Below are positions 47,435 to 58,790 of a stretch of DNA of 64,000 nucleotides, one piece after another. Numbering within the stretch: the stretch's first letter is position 1; each line of letters begins with the position of its first letter. Position numbers and translations under genes: made by a program. This stretch comes from Salinicoccus cyprini (GTDB taxonomy: Bacteria > Bacillota > Bacilli > Staphylococcales > Salinicoccaceae). The stretch spans positions 682,001 to 746,000 of the forward strand of contig NZ_VMSJ01000001.1 of NCBI RefSeq assembly GCF_007713705.1, read 5' to 3'. The notes under the pieces are model-generated. The model was given only the letters and a program-made list of their open reading frames with translations, searched no databases and had not been told where the DNA came from.

Positions 47435-48445
47435 ATGTCAATTTTAACCCAGAGACAGGAAATCATACTATTTTCAATAGTTGACGATTTTTTGAAGGTC
47501 ATGATGCCCATCAGTTCCAAGCATCTTATTGAAAAGTACAGACTGGACATCTCTTCAGCAACAGTGAGAAACGAAATGGCCAAGCTAGAAACAGACGGAT
47601 ACTTGACCAAGCCGCATACATCGGCAGGCAGAATACCGTCCCGCAAGGCACTCCGGTTCTATACCGGAATGCTGAGCAAGGAGCTTGGCGGTTCCAAAAG
47701 CCAGCTCGACTTCGATTTCCATCCCGAAGTGGAGGAGATGGACCGAGGCGGCATGACACGCTCACTGGCCGACGTGATCAGCAGTACGACGCAATATCTG
47801 ACACAGGTTTCATTGACTGAAGAAGATGAAATCATCAAAGGTCTTTTTCTGACACCCATCACCACAAACACACTACTTCTTATCATCGTCCTTGAGTCGG
47901 GAACAATCAGAAAAATACCGGTTGATAGCGATGACTTTGTCACTGTTCCGGAACTTGAAAAGCTCGGCAATGAAATGAATGTCCTGTCATACGGTCAGCC
48001 GCTAAGCCACCTGCCGTCGATCATCCATCAGATGCAGGTTGCGCCGACGCTCACTGTATTGAAAGCGAGTATATGGCAGTCGGTCACAGGCGGCATCAGT
48101 GAGCCGCATAAGGTGGTCGGACATTCAGGATTCAACCATCTGATCCACCAGATCAGCTCTGATATCGCAACACTTCAGCTGCTGTATGATGATATGGAAT
48201 CGGATCAGTTGAATGATATCATCGATCTCAATACAATAGATGGGGTCGACGTATACTTCAGTGACGAGCTGAACAGGGATTATGATTCGATTTCTGTCAT
48301 TGCGACGAATTTCAGTTTCAATGGCATGAATGGAAACCTTATGATAATCGGTCCTGAAATGATGGGGTACAAGGAAGTCATACGGCTCATGTACGCCATA
48401 CGGAACCAGGAAATGAAAAGGAGTGAACACAGTGACGGAAAATAA
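47435..48445 (+). CDS. hrcA: Heat-inducible transcription repressor HrcA
   Basis: The 336-residue protein begins MSILTQRQEIILFSIVDDF with the winged helix and its YRLDISSATVRNEMAKLE recognition region, then the GAF-like HrcA domain to the end (NGNLMIIGPEMMGYKEVI). It binds CIRCE and represses chaperone genes, folding with GroEL help. ATG 47435 fits the family N-terminus, although GAGGTG directly abuts it; the longer frame from TTG 47408 would include CIRCE itself. It overlaps grpE by 14 nt. Confidence 0.93.
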   Translation: MSILTQRQEIILFSIVDDFLKVMMPISSKHLIEKYRLDISSATVRNEMAKLETDGYLTKPHTSAGRIPSRKALRFYTGMLSKELGGSKSQLDFDFHPEVEEMDRGGMTRSLADVISSTTQYLTQVSLTEEDEIIKGLFLTPITTNTLLLIIVLESGTIRKIPVDSDDFVTVPELEKLGNEMNVLSYGQPLSHLPSIIHQMQVAPTLTVLKASIWQSVTGGISEPHKVVGHSGFNHLIHQISSDIATLQLLYDDMESDQLNDIIDLNTIDGVDVYFSDELNRDYDSISVIATNFSFNGMNGNLMIIGPEMMGYKEVIRLMYAIRNQEMKRSEHSDGK

Positions 48446-49061
48446 AACGAATGAAGAATTGGAACAGCAGAAAAATGACCAGACAGTCGAACCGAGAGAA
48501 GCGGACATCGAAAAGGATGAAGCTGCGGTAGAAGCTGCGGAAGCGGACATCGAGGAGAATGAAGCGGATATCGAAGCAGCGGAAGCTGCCGATGAACAGC
48601 CGTCCGATCCTAAAGACGAGGAGATTGCGGCACTGAAACAGCAGGTTGAGGCGGAAGAGAACAAATACTTGAAACTCTATGCGGAGTTTGACAACTTCAA
48701 GCGCCGCAACCGTCAGGAAATGGAGCTCAACAACAAGTACAAGCACCAGAAGATTGTTGAGGACCTGCTTCCGATCATCGATAACCTCGAACGCGCACTC
48801 AGGATCGAAGGAGAGTCCGATTCCTTCAATTCACTGCTTAAAGGTGTGGAAATGGTGTACAATGACCTTGTCAATACACTGATGAAACACGATGTGAAGG
48901 AAATAGAAAGCACCGGGCATACATTTGACCCGAACTTCCATCAGGCAGTGATGACGGAAGCTTCTGATGAAGAAGATGGCATTGTCATCGAGGAATTCCA
49001 GAAGGGTTATATGCTGAAGGACAGGGTCATCCGTCCGAGCATGGTCAAAGTAAGCGAGTAG
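48432..49061 (+). CDS. grpE: Nucleotide exchange factor GrpE
   Basis: The 209-residue protein has a long acidic N-terminus with repeated EAA/EADIE units (about residues 20-55), a coiled coil (EIAALKQQVEAEENKYLKL), and the GrpE head ending GYMLKDRVIRPSMVKV. It releases ADP from DnaK. GTG 48432 is chosen because AAGGAG lies 8 nt upstream; GTG 48423 overlaps that site. dnaK follows 44 nt later with its own ribosome-binding site. Confidence 0.94.
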   Translation: MTENKTNEELEQQKNDQTVEPREADIEKDEAAVEAAEADIEENEADIEAAEAADEQPSDPKDEEIAALKQQVEAEENKYLKLYAEFDNFKRRNRQEMELNNKYKHQKIVEDLLPIIDNLERALRIEGESDSFNSLLKGVEMVYNDLVNTLMKHDVKEIESTGHTFDPNFHQAVMTEASDEEDGIVIEEFQKGYMLKDRVIRPSMVKVSE

Positions 49062-49078
49062 CTTCACAGACTGAATGA

Positions 49079-50938
<1,860 letters not shown>

Positions 50939-50962
50939 TAATGATATCAACTTTTAATTGAT

Positions 50963-50999
50963 AAAAGTCAAAGCCAACCGCATTGGCTTTGACTTTTTT
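50963..50999 (+). terminator. Intrinsic terminator after dnaK
   Basis: A perfect 15-bp stem (50963-50977 with 50983-50997, CCGCA loop) ends in a T-run. Confidence 0.9.
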
Positions 51000-51016
51000 A
51001 AATGATATAGTATACA
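50989..51016 (+). promoter_or_regulatory. Probable dnaJ promoter with -35 inside the dnaK terminator
   Basis: TTGACT (50989-50994) lies in the 3' arm of the dnaK terminator stem; TATACA (51011-51016) follows with a 16-nt spacer. This would let dnaJ-prmA-rsmE-mtaB be transcribed apart from dnaK. Confidence 0.55.
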
Positions 51017-51032
51017 GGTTGGAGGCGATAGA

Positions 51033-52154
51033 ATGGCAAAAAGAGATTACTACGAGGTGCTTGGCGTCAGCAAGGATGCGTCAAAGGACGAAATCAAGAA
51101 AGCATACCGGAAGCTGTCAAAGAAGTACCATCCGGATATAAATAAGGACGAAGGATCCGATGCGCTATTCAAGGAAGTATCGGAAGCCTATGAAACACTG
51201 AGTGATGAAAACAAGCGCGCCCAGTACGACCGGTTCGGCCATGAAGGCATGAACCAGCAGTTCGGTGGCGGCGGTTTCAGCGGTGGCGGCGGTTTCGGTG
51301 GATTTGAAGACATCTTCAGCTCATTCTTCGGCGGTGGCGGAAGAATGGATCCAAATGCGCCAAGAAAAGGCGATGATCTCCAGTACACGATGACCATCAA
51401 CTTTGATGAAGCGGTATTCGGTGTCACAAAGACGATCACCATCAAGAAGGAAGTGCAGTGTGACGTCTGTGACGGCAGCGGTGCAAAACCGGGCACGTCC
51501 AAATCCACATGTAAGATGTGTTCAGGTGTCGGCCGTGTTGCAGTTGAACAGAACACACCATTCGGCAGGATCCAGACAGAGCGTACATGTCCGACATGCA
51601 GCGGTACAGGTGAAGAGATAGAAAGCCCATGTGATAAATGTAAAGGTGCCGGCACTGTGACGAAAGATGTGCAGATCGAAGTGACTGTACCTGAAGGTGT
51701 CGATAACGGCCAGCAGATCAGATTACAGGGCAAAGGTGAGCCGGGCATCAATGGCGGTCCGGCGGGCGACCTCTATATCGTCTTCCGTGTCAGACCGGAT
51801 ACGAGATTCACAAGAGATGCGGATGACATCCACTACGAACTGCCGATTTCATTTGCACAGGCAGCCCTTGGTGACGAAGTGAAAGTGCCGACAATGAGCT
51901 CTGAAGTCGTACTGACCATTCCGGCAGGTACCCAATCGGGCAAAAGGTTCCGTCTTAAGGAGAAGGGCGTCAAAAATGTCCACGGTTATGGATATGGCGA
52001 CCAGTTCGTTACCGTGAAAGTGGTTACACCAACGAAGCTTACAGAGCGTGAAACGGAACTCTTCCGTCAGCTTGCAGAGCATGGTGGGGAAGACATCACT
52101 GAACAGAATGAAAATTTCTTCGATAAGACGAAAAGATTTTTTAAGGGTGACTGA
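51033..52154 (+). CDS. dnaJ: Chaperone DnaJ (type I Hsp40)
   Basis: The 373-residue protein has a J domain with the HPD motif ([11 protein letters not shown]), a Gly/Phe-rich stretch (about residues 73-100), four zinc-binding CxxCxGxG units ([32 protein letters not shown]), and two C-terminal substrate domains. It delivers clients to DnaK and stimulates its ATPase. GGAGG lies 7 nt before the ATG. prmA starts 2 nt after the stop. Confidence 0.97.
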   Translation: MAKRDYYEVLGVSKDASKDEIKKAYRKLSKKYHPDINKDEGSDALFKEVSEAYETLSDENKRAQYDRFGHEGMNQQFGGGGFSGGGGFGGFEDIFSSFFGGGGRMDPNAPRKGDDLQYTMTINFDEAVFGVTKTITIKKEVQCDVCDGSGAKPGTSKSTCKMCSGVGRVAVEQNTPFGRIQTERTCPTCSGTGEEIESPCDKCKGAGTVTKDVQIEVTVPEGVDNGQQIRLQGKGEPGINGGPAGDLYIVFRVRPDTRFTRDADDIHYELPISFAQAALGDEVKVPTMSSEVVLTIPAGTQSGKRFRLKEKGVKNVHGYGYGDQFVTVKVVTPTKLTERETELFRQLAEHGGEDITEQNENFFDKTKRFFKGD

Positions 52155-52156
52155 TT

Positions 52157-53089
52157 ATGAAATGGCATGAAGTATCCATCCACACTAAGGAGAGCAATGA
52201 AGAGCTGCTCTCCGGTTTTCTCAATACAATATCAAAGGGCGTGTCGATCGAGCATTCGCTGGATATTCTGAAGCAGAAGATCGACAATTTTGATGACAAG
52301 TATCGTCTGGATCCGAAAGACTATCCGGAAAGTGACATCCGCATCATCGTCTACTTTGACGAGACGGCAGACATTGACAGCAAGCTTCAGGAAATAGAAG
52401 GTTTCATCAGCAGCAATGAAATTGATGATGAGGATAACCTGTTTATCAATAGAAAAGAGATCGATGAAGAGGACTGGGAAAACGAATGGAAGAAGTATTT
52501 CCACAGCTTCCGTGTATCGGACAGATTTGTCATCGTCCCTTCGTGGGAGCTTGAAGATTATAAGTTTGAGGCAGAAGACAAGCTGATAAAACTCGATCCC
52601 GGCATGGCATTCGGCACCGGCGACCATCCGACAACGAGCATGTGCCTCAGGATGGTGGAGAGTACGGTGGAGCCGCATCATAAGATCATCGATGTCGGTA
52701 CCGGCTCGGGCATTCTGACCATCGGCGCCCATCTGATGGGTGCGAGGGATCTGAAAGCGACGGATATAGACGAGCTGTCCATCAAGGTTGCCCGCGAAAA
52801 CTTCGAACTGAATGCATGTGTGGATGATGTTGTTCTCGAAACCGGAGACCTGCTGAAGTCGGAATCCGGGCAGTACGATATCATCATTGCCAACATACTG
52901 GCGCATATCATCGATGAGATGATCGAGGATGCCTACACGCATCTGAATCGAGGCGGCAGCTTCATCGCCTCCGGCATCATCACGGAAAAGCGTGATTCGA
53001 TCGTGGATCACATGACACGTACTGGATTCTCCATTGAGGAAATACTTGAAGATAATGGCTGGGTCAGCATCCATGCCAGGAAAGCGTAG
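52157..53089 (+). CDS. prmA: Ribosomal protein L11 methyltransferase
   Basis: The 310-residue protein has an N-terminal L11-binding region, then FGTGDHPTTSMCLRMVE and the SAM motif DVGTGSGILTIGAHLMGA, with ANILAHIIDEM as the catalytic-side motif. It methylates the large-subunit protein L11. Position behind dnaJ is standard in Firmicutes. The ribosome-binding site AAGGGTG sits in the end of dnaJ. rsmE starts 4 nt after. Confidence 0.95.
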   Translation: MKWHEVSIHTKESNEELLSGFLNTISKGVSIEHSLDILKQKIDNFDDKYRLDPKDYPESDIRIIVYFDETADIDSKLQEIEGFISSNEIDDEDNLFINRKEIDEEDWENEWKKYFHSFRVSDRFVIVPSWELEDYKFEAEDKLIKLDPGMAFGTGDHPTTSMCLRMVESTVEPHHKIIDVGTGSGILTIGAHLMGARDLKATDIDELSIKVARENFELNACVDDVVLETGDLLKSESGQYDIIIANILAHIIDEMIEDAYTHLNRGGSFIASGIITEKRDSIVDHMTRTGFSIEEILEDNGWVSIHARKA

Positions 53090-53093
53090 ACCG

Positions 53094-53834
53094 ATGCAGA
53101 GATATTTTATAGACGAAGCATTGGAAGTGGATCAGCACTTCAGCATCACCTCGGATGATGCACACCATATGAAGAATGTGATGCGCTTTCGTCCTGAGGA
53201 CACTTTTCATGCTGTCGATCAGAAGCAGTGTACGTACCTATGCGAAATTGCAGAAGTATCTCACGATATCGACTGCCGTGTGATCAGCGCTGTCGACGAG
53301 TCGCCTGAACTGCCGGTGAAGGTTACCTTGTACTGTCCACTTTTAAAAGGTGAAAAATTCGACTGGATGATCCAGAAGGCGACGGAGCTCGGTGCCCATG
53401 AATTTCTGATCTATGAGGCGGACCGCAGTATCGTCAGATTGGATGACAAGAAGCGGAAGAAGCGGCTTGAGCGGTTTGGCAAGATTGTCAAGGAAGCCAG
53501 TGAGCAGAGCAGAAGACAGGTCATTCCCAATATCGATTTCGTGCCTGCAGTGGACAGGCTTGATTTCGAAGAATACGATCGCCTGCTGTTCGCCTTTGAA
53601 GGCAACGCGCTCAACCCTGCGACAAATATCCAGAGCGCCATTTCGGATATTGCTCATGGCAGTCGCATTGCATTCATATTCGGTCCGGAAGGCGGATTCA
53701 GTGAAGCGGAGACCAAGCAGTTGTCAAAGCATCACTCGATCCGTCTCGGACCCAGGATACTTCGTGCCGAAACAGCCCCATTATATGCACTCTCAGCCAT
53801 CAGTAATAGTTTTGAAACGCCTGCCTCCAATTGA
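53094..53834 (+). CDS. rsmE: 16S rRNA m3U1498 methyltransferase RsmE
   Basis: The 246-residue SPOUT methyltransferase begins MQRYFIDEAL and has the PUA-like N-terminal part, LLKGEKFDWMIQKATELG, and the knot motif IFGPEGGFSEAET followed by LGPRILRAETAPL. It methylates U1498 of 16S rRNA. The start is set by the family N-terminus; the longer open frame overlaps prmA and is not supported. Confidence 0.95.
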   Translation: MQRYFIDEALEVDQHFSITSDDAHHMKNVMRFRPEDTFHAVDQKQCTYLCEIAEVSHDIDCRVISAVDESPELPVKVTLYCPLLKGEKFDWMIQKATELGAHEFLIYEADRSIVRLDDKKRKKRLERFGKIVKEASEQSRRQVIPNIDFVPAVDRLDFEEYDRLLFAFEGNALNPATNIQSAISDIAHGSRIAFIFGPEGGFSEAETKQLSKHHSIRLGPRILRAETAPLYALSAISNSFETPASN

Positions 53835-53904
53835 AGAAAGGGGCAGGCTATGCTATTATATGGAGCGTATGGACCATAAATTTATGAAGAAAGATCTGAT
53901 TTAT

Positions 53905-55260
53905 ATGAGCGAAAGAACAATTGCATTTCAGACATTGGGCTGTAAAGTAAATCATTATGAAACAGAAGCGATGTGGCAGCTCTTCAAGAACGAAGGGTAT
54001 GATCGTGTCGATTTCAGCCAGAATGCAGATGTGTTTGTCATCAATACATGCACTGTTACCAATACAGGCGATAAGAAGAGCAGGCAGGTCATAAGGCGTG
54101 CCATCAGAAATAACCCGGATGCAGTCGTCGCTGTTACAGGGTGCTACGCCCAGACAGCACCAAAGGACATCATGGCCATTCCGGGTGTCGATATTGTGAT
54201 CGGTACTGAAGACCGTGACAAGCTGATCGGCTATGTCAACCAGTACCATGAAGAGCGCCAGCCGATCAATGGTGTTAAAAATATCATGAAGAAGCGTACA
54301 TACGAAGAAATGGATGTCCCTTATTTTACGGACCGTACGCGTGCAACGCTGAAAATACAGGAAGGCTGCAACAATTTCTGCACTTTCTGCATCATCCCGT
54401 GGGCACGTGGACTCATGCGTTCCCGTGACCCTGAGAAAGTGGTTGAACAGGCCCAGCAGCTGGTCGACCAGGGATACAAGGAAATCGTACTGACCGGCAT
54501 CCACACAGGTGGATACGGTGAAGATCTGAAGGACTACAATCTTGCCCAGCTACTGCGTGACCTTGAAGAAGTGGATGGTCTCAACCGTCTGCGCATCTCG
54601 AGCATCGAAGCGAGCCAGCTGACTGATGAAGTAATTGATGTCATCAACGATTCGAATAAGATCGTCCGTCACCTGCATATTCCGATCCAGTCGGGCAGTG
54701 ACACTGTACTGAAGCGCATGCGCAGAAAGTACACGATGGAATTCTTCGAATCCCGCATCATCAAGCTGAAGGAGATCATGCCGAATGTGGCAATCACAAG
54801 TGATGTCATCGTCGGATTCCCGGGTGAGACAGAGGAGGAGTTCAAAGAAACATACGACTTCATCAAGAAGCACCATTTCTCAGAGCTCCACGTATTCCCG
54901 TATTCCATCAGAACCGGCACACCGGCAGCCAGAATGACCGATCAGATTGATGAACAGACGAAAAGTGACCGTGTCCACCAGCTGATCGAGCTGTCGAACA
55001 GCCTGGCACAGTCCTATGCGGACCAGTTCAAGGATGATGTGCTTGAAATCATTCCTGAAGAAGAGAAAGACGGCAAATTAATCGGACATGCCGACAACTA
55101 CATGAAAGTCGAAGTTGAAGGAGACGTATCACTTACGGGTGAACTGGTAAAAGTCAAAGTGACTGAACCGGGCTACCCGGTCAGCAAAGGTGAGATCGTC
55201 AAAGTGCTGGAGAAGCCGATGGTCAAAGCATACGCATATCTTGAGCGCACGATGCACTAG
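53905..55260 (+). CDS. mtaB: tRNA t6A37 methylthiotransferase MtaB
   Basis: The 451-residue radical SAM enzyme has the UPF0004 domain (AFQTLGCKVNHYETE with Cys 13; ACxx-type later Cys in VTGCYAQTAP), the radical SAM motif EGCNNFCTFC near residues 153-162, and a C-terminal TRAM domain. It adds a methylthio group to t6A37 of ANN-decoding tRNAs. ATG 53905 matches the family start but has a weak ribosome-binding site; ATGs at 53869 and 53884 are possible. A TATTAT near 53855 could be a -10 for this gene alone. An open frame continues upstream through rsmE in another register and is spurious. Confidence 0.93.
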   Translation: MSERTIAFQTLGCKVNHYETEAMWQLFKNEGYDRVDFSQNADVFVINTCTVTNTGDKKSRQVIRRAIRNNPDAVVAVTGCYAQTAPKDIMAIPGVDIVIGTEDRDKLIGYVNQYHEERQPINGVKNIMKKRTYEEMDVPYFTDRTRATLKIQEGCNNFCTFCIIPWARGLMRSRDPEKVVEQAQQLVDQGYKEIVLTGIHTGGYGEDLKDYNLAQLLRDLEEVDGLNRLRISSIEASQLTDEVIDVINDSNKIVRHLHIPIQSGSDTVLKRMRRKYTMEFFESRIIKLKEIMPNVAITSDVIVGFPGETEEEFKETYDFIKKHHFSELHVFPYSIRTGTPAARMTDQIDEQTKSDRVHQLIELSNSLAQSYADQFKDDVLEIIPEEEKDGKLIGHADNYMKVEVEGDVSLTGELVKVKVTEPGYPVSKGEIVKVLEKPMVKAYAYLERTMH

Positions 55261-55327
55261 TATACAATAAGCAATATCATTAACGAAGCACCAGGCAACA
55301 GACTATAAACTATTATGGAGTGATACG

Positions 55328-55993
55328 ATGGAACTTTCGAAATATATTGATCATACACTGCTCAAGCCAGAAGTGACACAGGATCAGATTTTTGAACTGT
55401 GCCAGGAAGCGATGGAATACAATTTCTGCAGCGTCTGTGTCAACCCTGCATGGGTGACGACGTGCAAGGAGCTACTTAAGGACAGCGATGTCAGAGTATG
55501 CACGGTCATCGGTTTCCCGCTCGGCGCGACAACAAGTGAAGTCAAAGCGTTTGAAACGATGAATGCGATCCAGAATGGTGCCGATGAAGTGGATATGGTC
55601 ATCAATATCGGCGCACTCAGATCCGGCAATGAAGATCTTGTCTTCAATGACATCAAAGCTGTATGTGATGCTGCAGGCCAGGAAGTTCTGGTAAAAGTCA
55701 TCATCGAAACAGCACTTCTTGATTCCGATGAGATCGTCAAAGCCTGTGAACTGAGCAAGAAATGTGGTGCGGATTTCGTCAAGACATCCACCGGCTTCAA
55801 TGGTGAAGGTGCCAAGGCCGAGGATGTAGCACTCATGCGCATGACTGTCGGGGAAGACATGGGCGTCAAGGCGAGCGGCGGTGTGCGTTCATTCGAAGAT
55901 GCCAAAGTAATGATAGAAAGTGGTGCAACAAGAATCGGCGCATCCAGCGGAAAAGCCATCGTCAGCGGTGGATCCAGCGAAAGTTCTTATTGA
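55328..55993 (+). CDS. deoC: Deoxyribose-phosphate aldolase
   Basis: The 221-residue TIM-barrel protein begins [12 protein letters not shown] and has the Schiff-base Lys in FVKTSTGF near residue 152 and a second Lys in [10 protein letters not shown] near residue 182. It splits 2-deoxyribose-5-phosphate into glyceraldehyde-3-phosphate and acetaldehyde, feeding nucleoside breakdown to glycolysis. GGAG precedes the ATG. It stands alone between mtaB and the rpsU promoter with no other deoxynucleoside catabolic gene nearby. Confidence 0.95.
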   Translation: MELSKYIDHTLLKPEVTQDQIFELCQEAMEYNFCSVCVNPAWVTTCKELLKDSDVRVCTVIGFPLGATTSEVKAFETMNAIQNGADEVDMVINIGALRSGNEDLVFNDIKAVCDAAGQEVLVKVIIETALLDSDEIVKACELSKKCGADFVKTSTGFNGEGAKAEDVALMRMTVGEDMGVKASGGVRSFEDAKVMIESGATRIGASSGKAIVSGGSSESSY

Positions 55994-56001
55994 ATTAGCA
56001 G

Positions 56002-56030
56002 TTGACCGGCTTTTTACAATATATTATAAT
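56002..56030 (+). promoter_or_regulatory. Strong SigA promoter of rpsU
   Basis: TTGACC (56002-56007) and perfect TATAAT (56025-56030) have a 17-nt spacer, starting 9 nt after deoC. The leader contains a short hairpin (ACATAG with CTATGT). Confidence 0.88.
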
Positions 56031-56094
56031 GTGTGAGTACATAGTATTAGCTATGTAAATGTAAGGTTTTTGTTATCCGGAGGGAGGGAAGACG

Positions 56095-56271
56095 ATGTCT
56101 AAAACAGTAGTTAAAAAGAACGAACCTATTGAAGACGCGCTGCGTCGTTTCAAACGCACAGTTTCTAAAAGCGGTACGATTCAGGAAGCTCGTAAGAGAG
56201 AATTCTACGAAAAGCCTAGCGTAAAGCGTAAGAAGAAATCTGAAGCTGCCCGCAAACGTAAATTCAAGTAG
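56095..56271 (+). CDS. rpsU: Small ribosomal subunit protein bS21
   Basis: The 58-residue, very basic protein runs from [20 protein letters not shown] to a C-terminus ARKRKFK. It matches bS21 in length and in the [20 protein letters not shown] block. bS21 helps initiation by promoting contact between 16S rRNA and mRNA. AGGGAGGG lies just upstream of ATG, and a strong promoter and terminator bound it, so it is expressed on its own. Confidence 0.96.
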   Translation: MSKTVVKKNEPIEDALRRFKRTVSKSGTIQEARKREFYEKPSVKRKKKSEAARKRKFK

Positions 56272-56301
56272 GTTGAACTCCCTCTGATAATTCAGATATA
56301 T

Positions 56302-56328
56302 GACAGCACATTGTGCTGTCTTTTTTTT
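56302..56328 (+). terminator. Intrinsic terminator after rpsU
   Basis: An 8-bp stem (GACAGCAC with GTGCTGTC, 3-nt loop) is followed by eight Ts. Confidence 0.9.
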
Positions 56329-56386
56329 CAATTATTTTAATAATATTAATTTTTGATGTATAATGAAATCAATGGAGGGGATACAT

Positions 56387-57070
56387 ATGGCGGTAACAGA
56401 AACATTTTTGACTGGTAGCATTCTTATAACATTCAGAGATGTCGTCACCATGCCATTGGTTGCCTTTATTTTACTATCAATCTTTTTCCTGGGACTGATC
56501 TACCAGGTGTTTTCCGAAAACATCAATGTTGTCGGTGTACTGTCCATTGCCTCGATCATCATCTTCTATTCCGGTCATCTGCTTATCGGCGACTACAATG
56601 GTATCGCGCTTGTGCTGTTTGTGTTCGGCATTGCGCTTATTATTATGGAATTCTTTGTCATTGGGGCAATTTTAGGTATTATCGGCAGTATACTTCTGCT
56701 TTTCAGCATTCTTCTGGTAAGTGATAGCATGGCAGTCTACAGTCTGTTTCTGCTTGGCATCATTTTACTGGCACTAATCGAGTGGGTGATATTTGTGAAA
56801 TACAAAAAAAGAAAAATACCAATACTGAGCCGTCTGATACTTAACGATTCGACTGATGCGGAATCAGGATACACATCATTTGATGACCGTTCCTACCTGC
56901 TTGGAGAAACTGCCATGACAATGACACCGTTGCGACCATCAGGCACGATAAGATATGGCGACCAGCGCATCGATGCAGTGGCTGAAGGCTCCTATATCGC
57001 CGGAAATGTTGAAGTGAAGGTAATTCATGTTGAAGGAACACGCGTGGTTGTCCGCCCTAAAGAAGATTAA
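56387..57070 (+). CDS. Short NfeD family membrane protein
   Basis: The 227-residue protein has several membrane segments in residues 1-135 and a C-terminal OB-fold (GETAMTMTPLRPSGTIRYGD; VVRPKED). NfeD proteins pair with flotillins; floA follows 18 nt later. The N-terminal ClpP-like serine-protease domain found in the long Bacillus YqeZ is absent, so this is a short form. ATG 56387 has GGAGGGG 6 nt upstream, and the ATG at 56363 is in the -10 region (TATAAT at 56359-56364). Confidence 0.9.
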   Translation: MAVTETFLTGSILITFRDVVTMPLVAFILLSIFFLGLIYQVFSENINVVGVLSIASIIIFYSGHLLIGDYNGIALVLFVFGIALIIMEFFVIGAILGIIGSILLLFSILLVSDSMAVYSLFLLGIILLALIEWVIFVKYKKRKIPILSRLILNDSTDAESGYTSFDDRSYLLGETAMTMTPLRPSGTIRYGDQRIDAVAEGSYIAGNVEVKVIHVEGTRVVVRPKED

Positions 57071-57088
57071 TCTAAAGGAGCGTTTTAC

Positions 57089-58093
57089 ATGAATCTAATG
57101 TTTATCACGGGATCAGGTCTGATGATAATATTTCTTGTTGTCATCGCAATCATTGTCATTGCTTTCCTACTCTCCTTTGTACCGATCGGATTATGGATTT
57201 CCGCCATCTCCGCCGGTGTCAATGTAGGCATCTTCTCCCTCGTCGGGATGAGACTGAGACGGGTCAAGCCTAAACGCGTTATCGAACCGATGATCAAAGC
57301 ACACAAGGCCGGTATTAAAGTGACAACAAACCAACTTGAGTCGCACTTCCTTGCTGGCGGTAACGTCGATCGCGTTGTTGATGCCCTGATCGCTGCACAG
57401 CGTGCAGACATCAACCTCACATTCGAAAGATGTGCGGCCATCGACCTGGCCGGACGTGACGTTCTTGAAGCGGTACAGATGAGTGTAAACCCTAAAGTCA
57501 TCGAAACACCTTTCATCAACGGTGTCGCAATGGATGGTATCGAAGTGAAGGCGAAATCCCGTATTACGGTACGCGCCAACATCGAACGTCTTGTCGGTGG
57601 TGCAGGGGAAGATACGATCGTTGCCCGTGTCGGTGAAGGTATCGTATCCACAATCGGTTCTTCCGAAAAGCACACGAAAGTACTTGAAAATCCGGATATG
57701 ATTTCCCAGACGGTTCTATCCAAAGGACTCGATTCCGGTACAGCATTCGAAATCCTATCAATCGATATCGCAGATGTGGATATCGGCAAGAACATCGGTG
57801 CCGACCTTCAGACTGAACAGGCTGTGGCAGATAAGAACATCGCCCAGGCGAAAGCAGAAGAACGTCGTGCAATGGCCGTTGCCCAGGAACAGGAAATGAA
57901 GGCACGTGTCGAAGAAATGAGAGCGAAAGTTGTGGAAGCAGAATCCAAAGTGCCACTTGCCTTTGCCAAAGCATTGGAAAATGGCAATATCGGTGTAAGC
58001 GACTACTACAACCTTAAAAATGTCGAAGCGGATACAAACATGAGAGATTCCATCAATAAGATGACGGATCCGACACGTGAAGACAATGAATAG
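57089..58093 (+). CDS. floA: Flotillin-like protein FloA
   Basis: The 334-residue protein has an N-terminal hydrophobic hairpin-type anchor (about residues 8-50), the SPFH/flotillin domain ([38 protein letters not shown]), and a C-terminal coiled coil rich in Ala, Glu and Lys ([20 protein letters not shown]). FloA organises membrane microdomains that affect signalling and wall synthesis. Size and Glu-Ala repeats match FloA. AAAGGAG precedes the start. It forms an operon with the NfeD gene and the next protein. Confidence 0.95.
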   Translation: MNLMFITGSGLMIIFLVVIAIIVIAFLLSFVPIGLWISAISAGVNVGIFSLVGMRLRRVKPKRVIEPMIKAHKAGIKVTTNQLESHFLAGGNVDRVVDALIAAQRADINLTFERCAAIDLAGRDVLEAVQMSVNPKVIETPFINGVAMDGIEVKAKSRITVRANIERLVGGAGEDTIVARVGEGIVSTIGSSEKHTKVLENPDMISQTVLSKGLDSGTAFEILSIDIADVDIGKNIGADLQTEQAVADKNIAQAKAEERRAMAVAQEQEMKARVEEMRAKVVEAESKVPLAFAKALENGNIGVSDYYNLKNVEADTNMRDSINKMTDPTREDNE

Positions 58094-58104
58094 GCTGTGA
58101 TACT

Positions 58105-58755
58105 ATGGAAATAATTCCTCTGCTCATCTTCATCGGCGGTATCATCTATACTGCGATTGCTGGCCAGAAGAATAAAGACAAGGACGGAGAGCGGAATATT
58201 GATCCAAGCAAGATGGACCGGCCGACTGGTCCATCTGCACCAAGAAGAAGACAGTCAGATATCCCCGATCGTCCGAAAGGACTTTTCGATGATCTTTTCG
58301 GAGAAGTGGAACGCCGCCTTTCCGGAGAAGAGCAACAGACACGGCAGACGACAGGAGAAACGCGCAGCTCAAGACCTGCGAATGAAAGGCCCGCGCGCCA
58401 GTCCAGCCAGCGACCGATGACGGAACGGTCATTCGGCCGCACTCTGGAAGAAAAGGCCAAAGATACCAATGTCGGCAGACGGGCGATGAATACTTACGAA
58501 GAGAAAGCCCAGGAAGTCAGACAGAGAGCAGATCAGGCGGAACAGAGGGTACAGGAGGTAAGATCCAATTCCCGTTACGACCGTACACGCCAGTCCGAAA
58601 TCGAGACCGGGGGACGCGGATCACAAAGAAGGCAACCTGTTCATGAGCAGCCGAAGCCTAAAGTTCGTAGAGAATCATTGTCTTTCGGCCGTAAAGATAT
58701 CGTCAATGGTGTCATCTTTTCAGAAATCATCGGAAAACCAAAATCAAGAAAGTAG
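58105..58755 (+). CDS. Single-pass membrane protein with disordered charged tail (floA operon)
   Basis: The 216-residue protein has a hydrophobic N-terminal segment (about residues 3-19) followed by a long polar, Arg/Gln/Glu-rich part with low-complexity composition and coiled-coil potential (YEEKAQEVRQRADQAEQRVQE). A short conserved-looking C-terminal end contains DIVNGVIFSEIIGKPKSR. I do not recognise a domain. B. subtilis has a short gene of unknown function in this spot (yqfB), but similarity is unclear. It lies 11 nt after floA and a terminator follows, so it probably works with the FloA-NfeD pair. Confidence 0.75.
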   Translation: MEIIPLLIFIGGIIYTAIAGQKNKDKDGERNIDPSKMDRPTGPSAPRRRQSDIPDRPKGLFDDLFGEVERRLSGEEQQTRQTTGETRSSRPANERPARQSSQRPMTERSFGRTLEEKAKDTNVGRRAMNTYEEKAQEVRQRADQAEQRVQEVRSNSRYDRTRQSEIETGGRGSQRRQPVHEQPKPKVRRESLSFGRKDIVNGVIFSEIIGKPKSRK

Positions 58756-58782
58756 CGTCAGCATATGCTGGCGTTCTTTTTT
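58755..58782 (+). terminator. Intrinsic terminator of the nfeD-floA operon
   Basis: An 8-bp stem with G-U pairs (GCGTCAGC with GCTGGCGT, ATAT loop) is followed by TCTTTTTTG. Confidence 0.8.
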
Positions 58783-58790
58783 GTTTAATT

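Noticed and set aside
53413-53904. N-terminal extension of mtaB making a 615-residue protein
   Set aside because: The extra part lies over rsmE in another frame and has no similarity to the methylthiotransferase family.
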